A stretch of 64,000 nucleotides of DNA from Brachionus plicatilis (taxonomy: Eukaryota > Rotifera > Eurotatoria > Ploima > Brachionidae): assembly GCA_010279815.1 (NCBI GenBank), contig QEOQ01000204.1:89768-153767 (forward strand), in the 5' to 3' direction. A program made the translations under genes and the position numbers. Positions 46,500-58,328 of the stretch are shown piece after piece (position 1 is the stretch's first letter; the number at the start of each line of letters is the position of its first letter). Under the pieces are notes generated by a model. The model saw only the letters and a program-made list of their open reading frames with translations. It made no database searches and was not told the origin of the DNA.

Positions 46500-47714
46500 T
46501 AATTATTTTTTTCATTTTTTAATCCTTTTTATGTAAATCTTACCTTTTTTTAAATAGCAGATGTTTTTAAGCGTTTTTATTTTTCGAATAAAACTTATTA
46601 AATAAAATTTCACCTAGGCTTAAATCCAAAATAAAAATTTTTAATAATCCTATTTTGACAATAGAGATTAGAATAAATACTGAAATAATTATTGGAAAAA
46701 ACTATTCTTAAAACTTCTAAATATTTTTTGATTCAAATAATTTATTTTAATTGATATCCTATCAATTAAAAAAAATAATTTTAAATTAAATTTATTATTG
46801 ATTGATCTCAAAAATCAATATTGCCATTATATTTGTGTATTTTTATTCGTAGAAAAATGATTTTATTAATAGAAATACCAATATATATTTGTTGTTTATA
46901 AATTGACTGTATCAATATTTTCAAGCAACTTTTTAGTTTTTAACTTTTTTTTAATTCTTATTTTACTGAGGCGATTGCTAAACAAATTTTTATTTTATTA
47001 CTCCGATTCAAATAAAAAAAATCCAATTCGATTTATTTTTAGTTACAAGTGTCATTTATTGTATATACAGTTATTTATGAGTCAAATAGATATTCTATTT
47101 GAGCAATTCTTAGTATTTTACAACTAAATAGCGGCAACATTCTAATAATTATACATTATATTACGATATTACTATTAAACCAGTCTCTTAAAATTAATAA
47201 AATTAAAAACTGGTTTTAAGTTATAGTTGAATTTTTGTTTAGACTTGAGTTTTATTTAAGAGTTAAATTTTATTTCGTTGAAATTTTCAAGTCGTCTATG
47301 AGATGCATTAGACAAAAAACATTTAATAATAGAATATCATAAAAAATATCCAAAAGATTGATAAGTAAAATTAATTTTTTTAAAATAATTTATTTAATTT
47401 ATTTTTACTAGAAGTTTGTACATAAAATTAATAGCCTTTAATAATTAAGAAAAATACGAAATCTGGTTGCTCCGAATTTTTATGATAGATGTGTAATAAC
47501 TTTTTGCTAATTTATAGATTGCTACTTTTGAAAAAAAAGTATAAAAGCGTAGAGCATGGTCAAAATAAGGCCCATATTTGTTTAAAAAATATCAAAAGAA
47601 TTGGACTTTTACTCAAGGAGCATTATAGAATTTTTTTTGAAAGAAAATATTGATTGACTAGGATGTCTTCATCGCCTTATTTGATCTTTTCTGGATACAA
47701 TTTTTCTTATTTGC
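46500..47714. other. AT-rich 3' flank of the ETS gene
   Basis: AATAAA-like hexamers near 46600 may serve the ETS gene. Nothing else is recognised. Confidence 0.4.
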
Positions 47715-48200
47715 AAAAATCATGCAGAATGTCTTAGACGAGTTAATTTCAATTTTTTAATGATATACCATTTATTTAAAATCTTTGCTGTAAAATTCAA
47801 ACTTTTCAAAGCTGTTTCAAGCTCTTGATCAGAGATAATAATTGTAGTGTCATCTGTAAAAATTTTGATTTTTAAATTTTTAAATTACAATGTTAAATCA
47901 TTAACAAGAATAAGAAAAAGGAATGGATCCAAAACTGATTCCTGCCGTATATTTAAATTTAATTTTAGGAGTTTAAGCATTTCATTGCCAGTTCTAACTA
48001 ATCTATGTTAAAAATAATAGGAAAGAAGATTTTAAGAAGAATTGTCAAAACCATAATAAAAAAAGTTTGAAAAGTTATAAATTTGAATCTATGGCATCAA
48101 AGTCTTTACTTAAGCCAATAAACAAAGAGACAGTTGTTAGTTTCTTTTCTTTGGCTCTTTTTATCTCACTTAAATACTCCCATTCAAATTCAAATCAAAT
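47715..48200 (-). mobile_element. LINE reverse-transcriptase fragment
   Basis: Read on the minus strand, with some frameshifts and stops, the segment gives LFIGLSKDFDAIDSNL (motif A of a non-LTR reverse transcriptase). Then come RQESVLDPFLFLILVNDLTL (the GSVLGPLLFLIYINDLP region) and IFTDDTTIIISDQELETALK (the FADD catalytic region, here FTDD). KILNKWYIIKKLKL follows. The order and spacing match LINE reverse transcriptases. It is a dead fragment. Confidence 0.8.
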
Positions 48201-48622
48201 TTTTGAAGCCGAGAAACGTAAAAGGGGTTACAATTAAGTTTTTAAATAAATATTAAAAAAAAATGATTTGTTTACTGATAAATATGAAATTGAAAAATTT
48301 TCTTAAAAAATAAAATTTTCAATTTTTTTTCAATAAAAAATACATAAATTATTAGAAATTAGATATATTCATGAACTAAATTTTATAAATTTTAATTTTT
48401 AGATAATATTTGGGAATTTTGAAAAATTAATTTTCTCAAAATAATCATTAAAACTAGCTGCAATTTTAGTTAAGATAAAATTGAAAATTAAATTCACAAT
48501 ATCAAACAATTAATGTGATATAAATATATAGGACAAATTAATATAGAGATAAATTTAATGGAAAAATTCAAATGTATTTAAATAGAAAATATTATAACTT
48601 AATCTATTAAGGTTTCAAAAAT
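48201..48622. other. 5' flank of the ABCA gene
   Basis: AT-rich sequence with no recognised exon. It should contain the promoter and 5' UTR. Confidence 0.35.
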
Positions 48623-51600
48623 ATGAATTTTGATCAATTAATATTATTACTATGGAAAATTTATCAAGTGCAAAAACGCACTCCAGTTCTTACTATTCTG
48701 GAATTGCTTTTGCCTGCTATCTTAAGCATCATATTGCTTCCAATCAGACAAATGATAAATACCGATGATCTGGTTAATAACACAGTTTACGATGCATTCA
48801 ATTTGGAAGATTTTGATAACAATTTTATCATTTATAAAAATTCCACTTTTGGCTACTACCCCAATACTTCCCAAAGAACAAATGAAATAATCAAAAGTGT
48901 GTCGGAAAAATTTCATCTGAATTTTGAGTGTTGGCATTTAATCTTTCACTTTTTTAATAAATAAATAATAACAATTTTTAAGCATTCAAAACTGAGGCTC
49001 AAATGGTCGAATACTTATGCTCTGATCTTACATATCATTTATTCGGAATCGGTGTTCTAGATGATAGATTTGAAAATTTTACTTACCAGTTGAGATTTCC
49101 TCATTCGCCGCGCTATCAAGATCCAGTAAATGAATGGAAAGAATGGAAGACCCATCAAATTTTCCCAAAGTTTGAAACTCTTGGACCCAGAGATAAGTCT
49201 AGCAAATATGGTGGTGCTCCAGGTTTTTAGATTAATTTACAATTTTACTTTCCATACAAATTTTTAAATTTATTTTAAAGGATATTATACTGAAGGTTTT
49301 TTAGTTGTACAAAAAACTATCGATTTTGCAGTGATTAATCTTTTCGATAAGCAAATAAATGATGTTGAAATATTTCTAAAAAGATTTCCTTACGGACCGT
49401 ATGTTCACGACAATTTTGTTGTCATACTCATAGCTGTCCTTCCCTATATAATCCAATTGAGTTTTATATTCACGGTCATATTCACTGCCAAATCAATAGT
49501 TCAAGAAAAAGAAACTGGTCTTAAAGAGGGCATGAAGCTCATGGGAATGAAATCAGGCATTTATTGGTTAAGTTGGTATCTAAAAGCAATGTTAGGTCTA
49601 ATACCTTCTTTGATCGTCATGGTCGTTTGCTTCAAATTAAAGCTTACTTTGAACAATGGAGCCCAAGCATCGATAATAGATAGATCAGATAGCTTTGTGC
49701 TGGCATTATTGCTTTTTTTATATGCATCTAGTCTCACAACATTCATCTTAATGTGCACATCATTTTTCAAAAAAAGCAATAGTGCTTCGACTGGCACAGC
49801 AATTATCTACATTCTTTCGTTCATGCCACATATTTATTTATCGCTAAATTACGCAAAATTAAACTCGTTTACAAAAATATGTGCATGCTTTGTCAACAAT
49901 TTGGCTATGTGCTTGGGTGTGCATATAGTAAGCATACTTGAAGGAATTGGTCTTGGAGCTAATTTTTCCAACATTTCCCAAGGAGTTTATGCTGATGAAA
50001 ATTTTTCCTTGCTCCACGTTATGGTCATTATGGTCATTAACAATTTTGTACATCTACTTGTTCTGTATTACATTGACAATGTTTATCCAGGAGATTTTGG
50101 AATTTCAAAACCATGGAACTTTTTTTGTAAAAGCAAAAATCTTAAGTCCATTTATAAAAAAATTGATTATGATAATACCCAAACACCAAGTTGTTTCTTT
50201 GAGGATGAGTCTATCTATTCATCAAAAAATATTGGAATTCAATTAAAAAATGTTTCTAAATATTTTAAACAGCTAAATGGAAAAATTGTCAAGTCGGTTA
50301 ATAATTTATCATTAAATGTATACGAGGGACAAATTACAGCATTGCTAGGGCATAATGGAGCTGGTAAAAGGTAATGAAAATATTTTTATTTTTTGTACTT
50401 TTTGATAAAATCAGAGGATTAACTATTAAATTCTTATAGTAGGTAAATTAAATTTAAATAATGTATTTTTAAATGTTTAAACCCCTTTCATCATAAAAAA
50501 TAGGGGTACCGGTTTTGACTGGGTATAGATGACCAACTCGATGCAGTAACCTCTGTGTCATGTAGGTACATGAAAAGGAGATAAGCGCCTCTCCATTATC
50601 CACTGGGATAGAAAGTGACATATTATTATTATTTTATTAATGTATTTTTAATTTAAAAAACTCAAAATTGAATAATATTACATAAGTGAAGTTCTTAAGA
50701 AGATGAAATTTCCATATTTATGTTTTGATTTTGCTCCAAAAAATATACCAAAAAATATTCTTTTGATTTTTTTCTATTTCAGAAAATTATATTCTTCTTA
50801 TTATTTTATAGTTTAAAAAAATTATTTATCGATTCGAAAAATCATGAATAATATAAAAAAGGAGACAATATGTATTTTTTTATTGCAATCCAACTAAAGT
50901 TAATTTCTAAATAAATTTAAATTTCAAATCAAGGTAAGATACAATTACAGTAATATCTTACTTTAGAATATATTATTCAGAAGCAAATACTCTTTAATAT
51001 TTTAATATTTTTTTTATATTTATTAATAAAAAAAAAAACTAAATTTAATTTAATTCAATTTATTATTTTATAATTTTTTTATCTAATTGACCGAATTTGA
51101 GATCACCTGTTATATTAATAATATAAAATAAGATTATTTTTTTTTTAAAGTACAACTTTATCAATGATTACTGGAAATCTTGAGCCAGATTTTGGGAATG
51201 TGTTAATTTATAATAATGATATTGTTGAAAATTGTCAAAATGCACGATCAGTTTTGGGATATTGCCCTCAGCACAATTTACTATTTGACAATTTAACAGT
51301 ATATGAACACCTAGTACTTTTTTCGAAATTAAAGCAAAAATTTAATGCGAGCGAAATAAATAAAATGCTTGAGATGATAAATTTGACAGACAAAAGAAAC
51401 TCGTTGGCAAAAACACTTTCTGGAGGAATGAAAAGAAAATTATCAGTAGCAATAGCATTCATTGGAGGCTCAAAAGTAGTCATTCTAGACGAGCCAAGTA
51501 TATTTTAGATTTAATTTCTTCAAATAAAATATTTAAGTATTTTTTTAATTTAAGGCTCAGGTAAATGATGTTTACTTTAAATATTTAATCGATTTGAAAA

Positions 51601-54600
51601 AAAAAAATTAAAGGGATGGATCCTCAATCTAGACATCTTACTTGGAGTATTCTTAAAAAATTTAAGAACGAAAATCAGTGTACTATTCTCTTAACAACAC
51701 ATTTTATGGATGAAGTAATAAAAATTAAAAAAAAAATCTAAGATTGTTTAAGAAATTTTAAAAAGGCTGACTTTTTGGGAGATAGAATAGCAATAATGTC
51801 TCAAGGGGATTTAAAATGCTGTGGTTCGCCGTTATTTCTAACATCACAATATGCTTCAGGCTACGATTTAATTTTAACATTGGAACGAAACAGCCCAGAG
51901 AATATAAGTGAAATAAGAAAAATAGTTCAAACAATTGTTAGAGAGTCAAAATTAAAATCTTCCATTAATTTAGAGCTATCATTCAGACTTTCAGCTGAAT
52001 ATATCCAAGATTTTCCAAAATTACTTGATAAACTGGATGATATCAAGGAAAAATGTTTCATTGCCAATCTATCAATAAGTGCCAACACAATCGAACACGT
52101 ATTTCTCAAGTATCTATTTTTTAAAAAATTTTAGAAAAAAAATAAAAAAAAATTAAGGATAGAAAAAACAAATTATGATTTAACTAATAAAATGGAAGAT
52201 AAATTTTCAAAAAATTTCGAAACAGATGTAGATCAATGTCTTTGGATTGGGTCGAAACCGGAAGATCTAGTCATCCAAAAGCCTCTTTTTAGACTCAAAC
52301 AATTTAAAGCATTAATTAAAAAGCGTTTTATTCACACGATCAGAAATAAATCGTTGAGTTTGGCTCAAATTTTAATTCCAGTCAGTTTTGTTTTTATTAA
52401 TTTATTGTACATTAAGTTGGCGGTCCTTGAGCCAGAGCAATCACCAGCTTTAAAAATTAAGCTCTCAGATTATGATCATAACTACGCACCATATTCAATA
52501 AAAGGCATCCAAACAAATGGTATACTCTCAAAATTATCAATTGTATACAAAAATTTACTAATTACTAGTCAAAATACTCAAACTTTTGAGTTGACCGAAA
52601 CAAACAAAATCAATATGTGCAAGTCTGATCGTGATAGTGTTGAAAATTATTTAAATTGCTTGGGACGAAATAGTTTCCGCATGCTGAATAAACAACATTT
52701 TATTGCAACTGAGTTTAGTTATTTCAGAGATAAAATTCAAATAACCGGAAGCTTCAACAATCAACCATATCATGTTGCACCTCTAAGCCTCAATTTGATA
52801 ACAAATTCTTTGTTTAAGTATTTCACCAATTCATCACAGAACTCAATAACAGTTATTAACAATCCATTGCCAAAAAATCCTAGCGAAATTTTAAACGAGT
52901 CTTCTTTCAAAAGTTTAAACAACTTCCGGATAGGAACTGCCCTCAATTTTGGCTTGTCTTTTTTAGTCGCCAGTTTTTCTATGTTTTTAATCAAGGAAAA
53001 AACTTGTGGCTCAAAACACTTACAATTTTTATCTGGATGCTGCCCATTCATGTTTTGGCTGAGCACATTTATATGGGACTTTTTAAACTACATTATACCT
53101 GTTTTTTTTGTGGTTTTACTATTTATGGTAAATAACTTCTAAAATTTAGCAATTTTTAAATTTTTTTTCTAAACAGATTTTTAATGTTATTCAAATTGCT
53201 GGTGAGGATCGAATATTTTACCTCGTAGCATTACTGATTCTATATGGACTAGCTCATATACCTCAGACTTATTTGTTTTCTTTATTATTCAAAGTTTCAA
53301 GCAGTGGATTTTCATTTATAACAGCATGGAACATTTTTACAAGTGATACATGGAACTAAAGTTAAACAAAATAATTAAATTTATTTATTTATTTTTCTTT
53401 AAAAGGCCAAATTGGTTTGATAATTATTCGAATATTGACTATACCCAATTTAGGAACTAGCCAGATTGCTGGACATCTTGAAATTGTTTTCATGATACTT
53501 TTTCCAAATTTTGCCATGGGGTAGTTCTTATTAATTTTAACCAGAGTTGTTTAAAAGTCACAAGTCTCAAGTAAAGTCCAGGCTTTAAAATTTTGAATAC
53601 TGAAGAAGAAATTAATGCTAAAATTGCAGCAAAATTCTGATATATGGCAAATCTATTGCATTAGACAACCCAAGAGTATATAGATTTTTTGATATGAAGT
53701 ATGATCTAGCAAACTTAAAAAAAAAAGTCTGGACTTGGACTTTTTTTTGGGAATTTTAAACAACTCTGATTTTAACATTAAAAAAATTTAAAAATTTTAC
53801 AAAGTCAAGCCGTAATTGATTTATATGATAATTATGAAAATTTAAAATTGTGTCAAGATGCCTCTTACGGATGTCGTTACGAGCCAAATCCGTGTTGCAG
53901 ATATGTCAAGCAGCTTAAGCGCAAAAAAGCGTGCGGGGATTTTGACTGTCTGTATTGGAATAATGATTACTGGAGTTGGGAAAAACCAGGTCTTTCTCGA
54001 TACGCCGTGTCACTATTGTTCCAGTTTTTAACTCATATGGTTATATTATTTTTGATTGAAAGCTCTTTTTTCAGTCGAAAAAAAAATCTTGCCTTTAAAC
54101 TAAATTCAAAAGAAATTCAAAATTCTGAAGTTGATTCTGATGTTATAAGTGAAAAAAAAAGGATTGAAAATTCAATTTCTAATAAAAATCAAGATAATTT
54201 TATGGTTTCTTCACTTACCAAATATTACTTGAATTTTAGAGCTGTAAATCAAATAAGCTTCGGCGTAAAATTTAAAGAATGCTTTGGTCTACTAGGTTAG
54301 TTGATTGTTTTAAGCTATAAAAAATATATAAAATTAAAAAAGGTGTTAATGGCGCCGGTAAAACATCTACCTTCAAAATGATTACAGGACAAGAAGACAT
54401 TTCAAATGGCGAGGTTTTTATAGACAAAATAAATTTAGCTTCCCATAGAAATAAAGTAAAATCTATTTTATTTATTTTTAAAATTTATGTGATTTTGAAA
54501 AAGTATAAAAAAAATTATTTTTTTAATTGAAGTTTCAAAAACGTTTGGGATATTGTCCTCAAATCGATCCTCTAATTGATCAGATGACTGTTTTTGAGAC

Positions 54601-55325
54601 AATTATGTTATTTGTGAGTCTGAGAGGAATTAGGAATGAACTAGAATTTAGCACAACTTTAAGTCTAATAAATTTATTTGATTTAAATGAGCACAAAAAT
54701 AAAATGTGCTACACTCTAAGTGGGGGCAACAAGCGTAAACTTTCTGTTGCATTGGCACTAGTTGGTAGTCCAAATGTAATATTACTTGATGAGCCAACAT
54801 CGTAAGGCAAAAAAAATAAAATATGAAAATTTGAAAATTATTATTTAAAGTGGAATGGATCCAAGGACACGAAGAATTTTGTGGAACTGCATAAACAAAA
54901 TTCGAATTCGAGGCAAATCTCTAATATTAACAACCCATAGTATGGAAGAAGCAGAAGCTCTGTGTACAAAAATTGCCATTATGGTGAACGGCGAGTTTAA
55001 ATGCTTAGGAAGTCTTCAACATTTGAAGAATAAATATGGAGATGGCTTCACTTTATTGGTAAGAATTCGGACTAGAAATAAAAACCTGAAAGATTTCATC
55101 GATTTTGTCACGGAATCATTTAATCAATGTGAATTAAGAGAAAATCGAGACAATTATTTGAAATTTCATTTAATCAACGATTCAAACAGTTCTTTATCCA
55201 AAATATTCTCTTTAATGGAATCAATCAAACTTAAGTATTTCATTGATCATTATTGTTTGACTCAAACCAATTTAGAACAGATTTTCTTTAATTTTGTTTC
55301 TAAACAAAATAATTTTGAAGAATAA
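48623..55325 (+). CDS. ABC transporter, subfamily A (ABCA3-like), full-length, 14 exons
   Basis: Exons: 48623-48929, 48983-49222, 49281-50370, 51151-51497, 51555-51560, 51614-51714, 51766-52109, 52158-53127, 53177-53342, 53406-53520, 53805-54295, 54343-54455, 54533-54801, 54851-55325. All junctions are GT-AG and in phase, giving 5034 nt, 1677 residues, the usual ABCA3 size. It has two TMD-NBD halves. NBD1 has Walker A GHNGAGKST (539-547), LSGG (635-638) and DEPSSGMDP; NBD2 has GVNGAGKT (1393-1400), LSGG (1492-1495) and DEPTSGMDP. The N-terminal helix TPVLTILELLLPAILSI and the large extracellular loops are typical of ABCA exporters and flippases of phospholipids at plasma or lysosome-related membranes. 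The 6-nt exon 5 restores the NBD1 D-loop. Intron 3 (780 bp) holds a SINE and intron 10 (284 bp) a hAT MITE; most other introns are 47-77 bp. Confidence 0.95.
50479..50637 (+). mobile_element. SINE copy in ABCA intron 3
   Basis: This is a well-preserved body without the tRNA head: CCCCTTTCATCATAAAAAAT, GGGGTACCGG, AACTCGATGCAGTAACCTCT, AAGCGCCTCTCCATTATCCA, GATAGAAAGTGACATATTAT, then an (ATT)n tail. It lies in the sense orientation of the host gene. Confidence 0.85.
53542..53768. mobile_element. hAT-type MITE, 227 bp, in ABCA intron 10
   Basis: Its ends are CAGAGTTGTTTAAAAGTC on the left and CAGAGTTGTTTAAAATTCCC read inward from the right. A perfect 8-bp duplication ATTTTAAC flanks it (53534-53541 and 53769-53776). 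It accounts for most of the 284-bp intron, so the pre-insertion intron was about 49 bp, like its neighbours. Confidence 0.9.
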
Positions 55326-55393
55326 ATGATAATTTTTTTTAAATTTTTTAAATTGGTAGTTAAAAGTTAGTTATATAAAAAGGGGTCTACTTG

Positions 55394-56214
55394 ACCAACA
55401 TACTATCAAAACTTTTTAACATACTAGCCAAGCTTTTCAGCATACCTATTTTTCATCCCACCATACTATACTTTTTGACACACTTATTGCTGAAACTGTT
55501 CAACATACTTAACTTTTGAAATAAAAAAATCTATTTTATATATTTACATTAGAAAAAAAAATATTAAATTTTAGTCAAATTAAGTAAATACAGCCAATTC
55601 TCTTTTATATTCGCTTAGGTTCGACAATTTAATGTCGGAATAATGAAAATGCTGGAAACTTGATAATTCGGAATTGAGAAAAAATTTTAAAATTTTGGAC
55701 ATCAGCATATTTTGCAAAATTGATTTATTTATAAAGCCATTTTTTTAGTGAAAATCACCAATAATCAAATTTTTATAATTTGTTTAAAAAGTTTATCCGA
55801 TAAAAAAATAGACATTTATTTTATGATTTCTCTTCATTTATTTTAAGTCTTTTGACTAGAAATATTCATTATTTAGATATAAACTCCTTGTCGTCAATTG
55901 ATAATATATTATCAACAGGAGCTGTATCTTTTTAATTTGTCATGATTGCAGAAAAGTTTTAAAATTTTAATTAATGAATTAATGTCGGATAATGGAAATA
56001 ATTTATTATGTAAAGTAAAGGGAAATTCGAATTCCGTAAATTCTAGGCTTGACTGAAGAAAGATTTACAATTTTACCATAAGTATCTAAATCAGTATTTA
56101 GTATATTTTTAAGGTATTTGGTATGTTAATAATGCAAGTATGCTGGGATGAAAAATGGGTATGCTAAAAAAATTGGCTAGTATGTTTGAAAATTTTAATG
56201 GTATGCTAAAACAA
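55394..56214. repeat. Inverted ACATACT/AGTATG repeat clusters with an inner palindromic element
   Basis: The left cluster (55394-55515) and the right cluster (56118-56214) are imperfect inverted copies; both contain TTTTTCATCCCA(C/G)CATAC and ACATACTAGCCAA. Between them (about 55590-56058) a second imperfect inverted pair has AATGTCGGA(A)TAATG-type sequence near each end. This looks like one MITE inserted in another. Confidence 0.55.
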
Positions 56215-57173
56215 CAATCTCAAATTGTTACCGATGTGACTTCTAAATAATTTAATAACACAATGAACTTAAATTTTACTCATAAACATAATCAACTTTC
56301 AAAGGCTATCCTAATTTTATTTGTCTAATTCCAAATAAGAAGTTTATTTTATTTGTTAAAAGAGTTATAAGATCAAAATTCACTTCAAAACCAAGTTATG
56401 TGAAGTAATGGAATTAAAAGATCAATTATATTAATTTTTTCTAAGATTTTTTGTGAAAAAATTAGACATACAGTCAAAAATTCGTTTTCAAAAAAATTTA
56501 AAACTAAAAATTTTTGATGTATTCAATTTAGTAAGAGAAACATACATGATCAATATATTTAAAAGAGTCAACTAGACTATTTTTACAGAAAAAATTCATG
56601 ATCGTGATTGAATCGAATTAAAAACTTAAAAATTTACTTAAGTTAATACTTATTTAATTACTTGAATTATATCTGATTTTAAAATTTCTTAACTCCTCCA
56701 CAATGTAAACTATCGGGTTCTATTATTATTTTATTGAAATTTTTTAAAATTTTCTTTATAACAAAAAAGTTTCACAATTTGTATCAATTTCTCAACTGAA
56801 TTAATATAACATTATACTAAAAAAAAATTGAAAATTTCTTGATTTATATCTTTTTTTTTAATTTCTATCTATTTATCTGACAGATGCTTTTTACTATTCA
56901 CCAAAAATAGTGAATATTTATTATCAACTTAATTAATGAGATTTTTAGGGAAAAAAAATTAAAATAAAATTAAAATGTACGTTAAACGTTGTAATGTTGT
57001 TTGTTTTCAAATTAATTTCATTTTCGATAAAATTTTTTAAAATTTTAAAAAATTAAAATTTATCATTTGAAAAAGTCAAAAATGTTTTTTAAAATTTATT
57101 AGTTAAAAATAATATTTTAAATACATTTTAAAATTGTCCTTTGAAGTATATAAAGATTTTAATTTAAATTTAT
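56215..57173. other. AT-rich stretch between ABCA and ELAV genes
   Basis: This may hold the 3' UTR of the minus-strand ELAV gene; TTTATT (a reversed AATAAA) occurs at 57095-57100. Nothing else is recognised. Confidence 0.4.
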
Positions 57174-58328
57174 CTAACTTGATTTAAACGAAACTTGAAG
57201 AATTCGATTTCCAATATTGATGCCGTTTAGAGAATTAATGGCATTTAATGCTTCTTCATAAGAAGTCATTGTGACAAAGCCGAAACCTTTACTTTTCTGA
57301 TTTGAAAAATTTTTCACAATTTTAACACTTTGAACCGCTCCATAAGGCCCAAATAGCTGCCATAGAACATTTTCCTCGGTATCTGGTGCTAGGTTATAGA
57401 CAAAAATGGACCATCCAGGTGACGGCGATGAAGAAATCTGCGGATTAGACAAAATAGGTGGCGTAGAAACGCAGCTATTCGGTGTGGAAGGAATAATATT
57501 TGCGTGATTGGTGATCAAGGACTGAAAGGCTTGATTTTCATTACAAAAAAGATCATTTCTGTAAAAAGGAAATTGCTGAGGTGCTGTTGTCAACAACTGA
57601 GGGTTAGAAGATCTGAGGGCAGATAGTGCAGCTGTCTGAATCGAATAATTTGCACTTAACTTGGGCGCATTTAAAAAACTTTGCTGTGTTCCAATTGAAA
57701 GTGGAATCGAAGCCAAATATTTTAAATTCATTTCATTAGGATAACTGGCAAACTTGACCAGCATAGGCTCGTGACTACCATTTGGCATTTTACCATTTAA
57801 TTTGACGATGGCAATTTCTGCTTCTTTTTTTTGGTCGTACCTCACAAACCCAACTCCTTTGGACTGACCTGTGCTTGAATTGAGCAAAATTCTACTTGTT
57901 ATGATCCGTCCACATTGGCTAAAGTAGCTGTTCAGCTCGTCCAGACCCCACAATTTTGGTATTCCGCACACATATAAATTTGCCCCCTTGATGTTATCTG
58001 AACTCGGACGGGCATAAGACACTTTAATAATTTTGTTCTCAATTTTTAGTCCATTAAATGTTTTGATGGCTTTTTCGGCATCTTCCAAATTTGAATAATT
58101 AATGAAACCATAGCACAAACTTTGATTATTGAGTTTATTTTTGATTAGTTTACAGCTGTCTAAGGGTCCGACTGATTGAAAAAGAGTCTTCAGCTCTTCA
58201 TTGCTCATCGATTGTGGCAAATAGTTAACTATTAGGTTGGTTCGGGACTCATCGGTAGATGTATTGGAAATAGAATTGGACAAATTGTTGGATCCACCGC
58301 AACTGTCAATCAAAGAAACGTTCTCCAT
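57174..58328 (-). CDS. elav: ELAV/Hu-family RNA-binding protein, intronless frame
   Basis: The frame encodes 384 residues from the ATG at 58328; a TTG 15 bp upstream is in frame but unlikely as a start. Three RNA-recognition motifs lie at about 30-107, 116-194 and 305-382 in the ELAV arrangement of two adjacent RRMs, a long hinge and a third. Family signatures are TNLIVNYLPQSMSNEELKTL and YGFINY in RRM1, LYVCGIP and KGVGFVRYD in RRM2, and IFVYNLAPDTEENVLWQLFG and KGFGFVTMTSYEEA in RRM3. ELAV proteins bind U- or AU-rich RNA and control neuronal splicing, polyadenylation and mRNA stability. The hinge (about 200-300) is rich in Ser, Asn, Pro and Gln. The single open frame contrasts with the intron-rich ABCA and PIGA genes and could reflect a retrocopy origin. 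No frame damage is visible, so it is probably functional. Confidence 0.95.
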   Translation of the reverse strand: MENVSLIDSCGGSNNLSNSISNTSTDESRTNLIVNYLPQSMSNEELKTLFQSVGPLDSCKLIKNKLNNQSLCYGFINYSNLEDAEKAIKTFNGLKIENKIIKVSYARPSSDNIKGANLYVCGIPKLWGLDELNSYFSQCGRIITSRILLNSSTGQSKGVGFVRYDQKKEAEIAIVKLNGKMPNGSHEPMLVKFASYPNEMNLKYLASIPLSIGTQQSFLNAPKLSANYSIQTAALSALRSSNPQLLTTAPQQFPFYRNDLFCNENQAFQSLITNHANIIPSTPNSCVSTPPILSNPQISSSPSPGWSIFVYNLAPDTEENVLWQLFGPYGAVQSVKIVKNFSNQKSKGFGFVTMTSYEEALNAINSLNGINIGNRILQVSFKSS

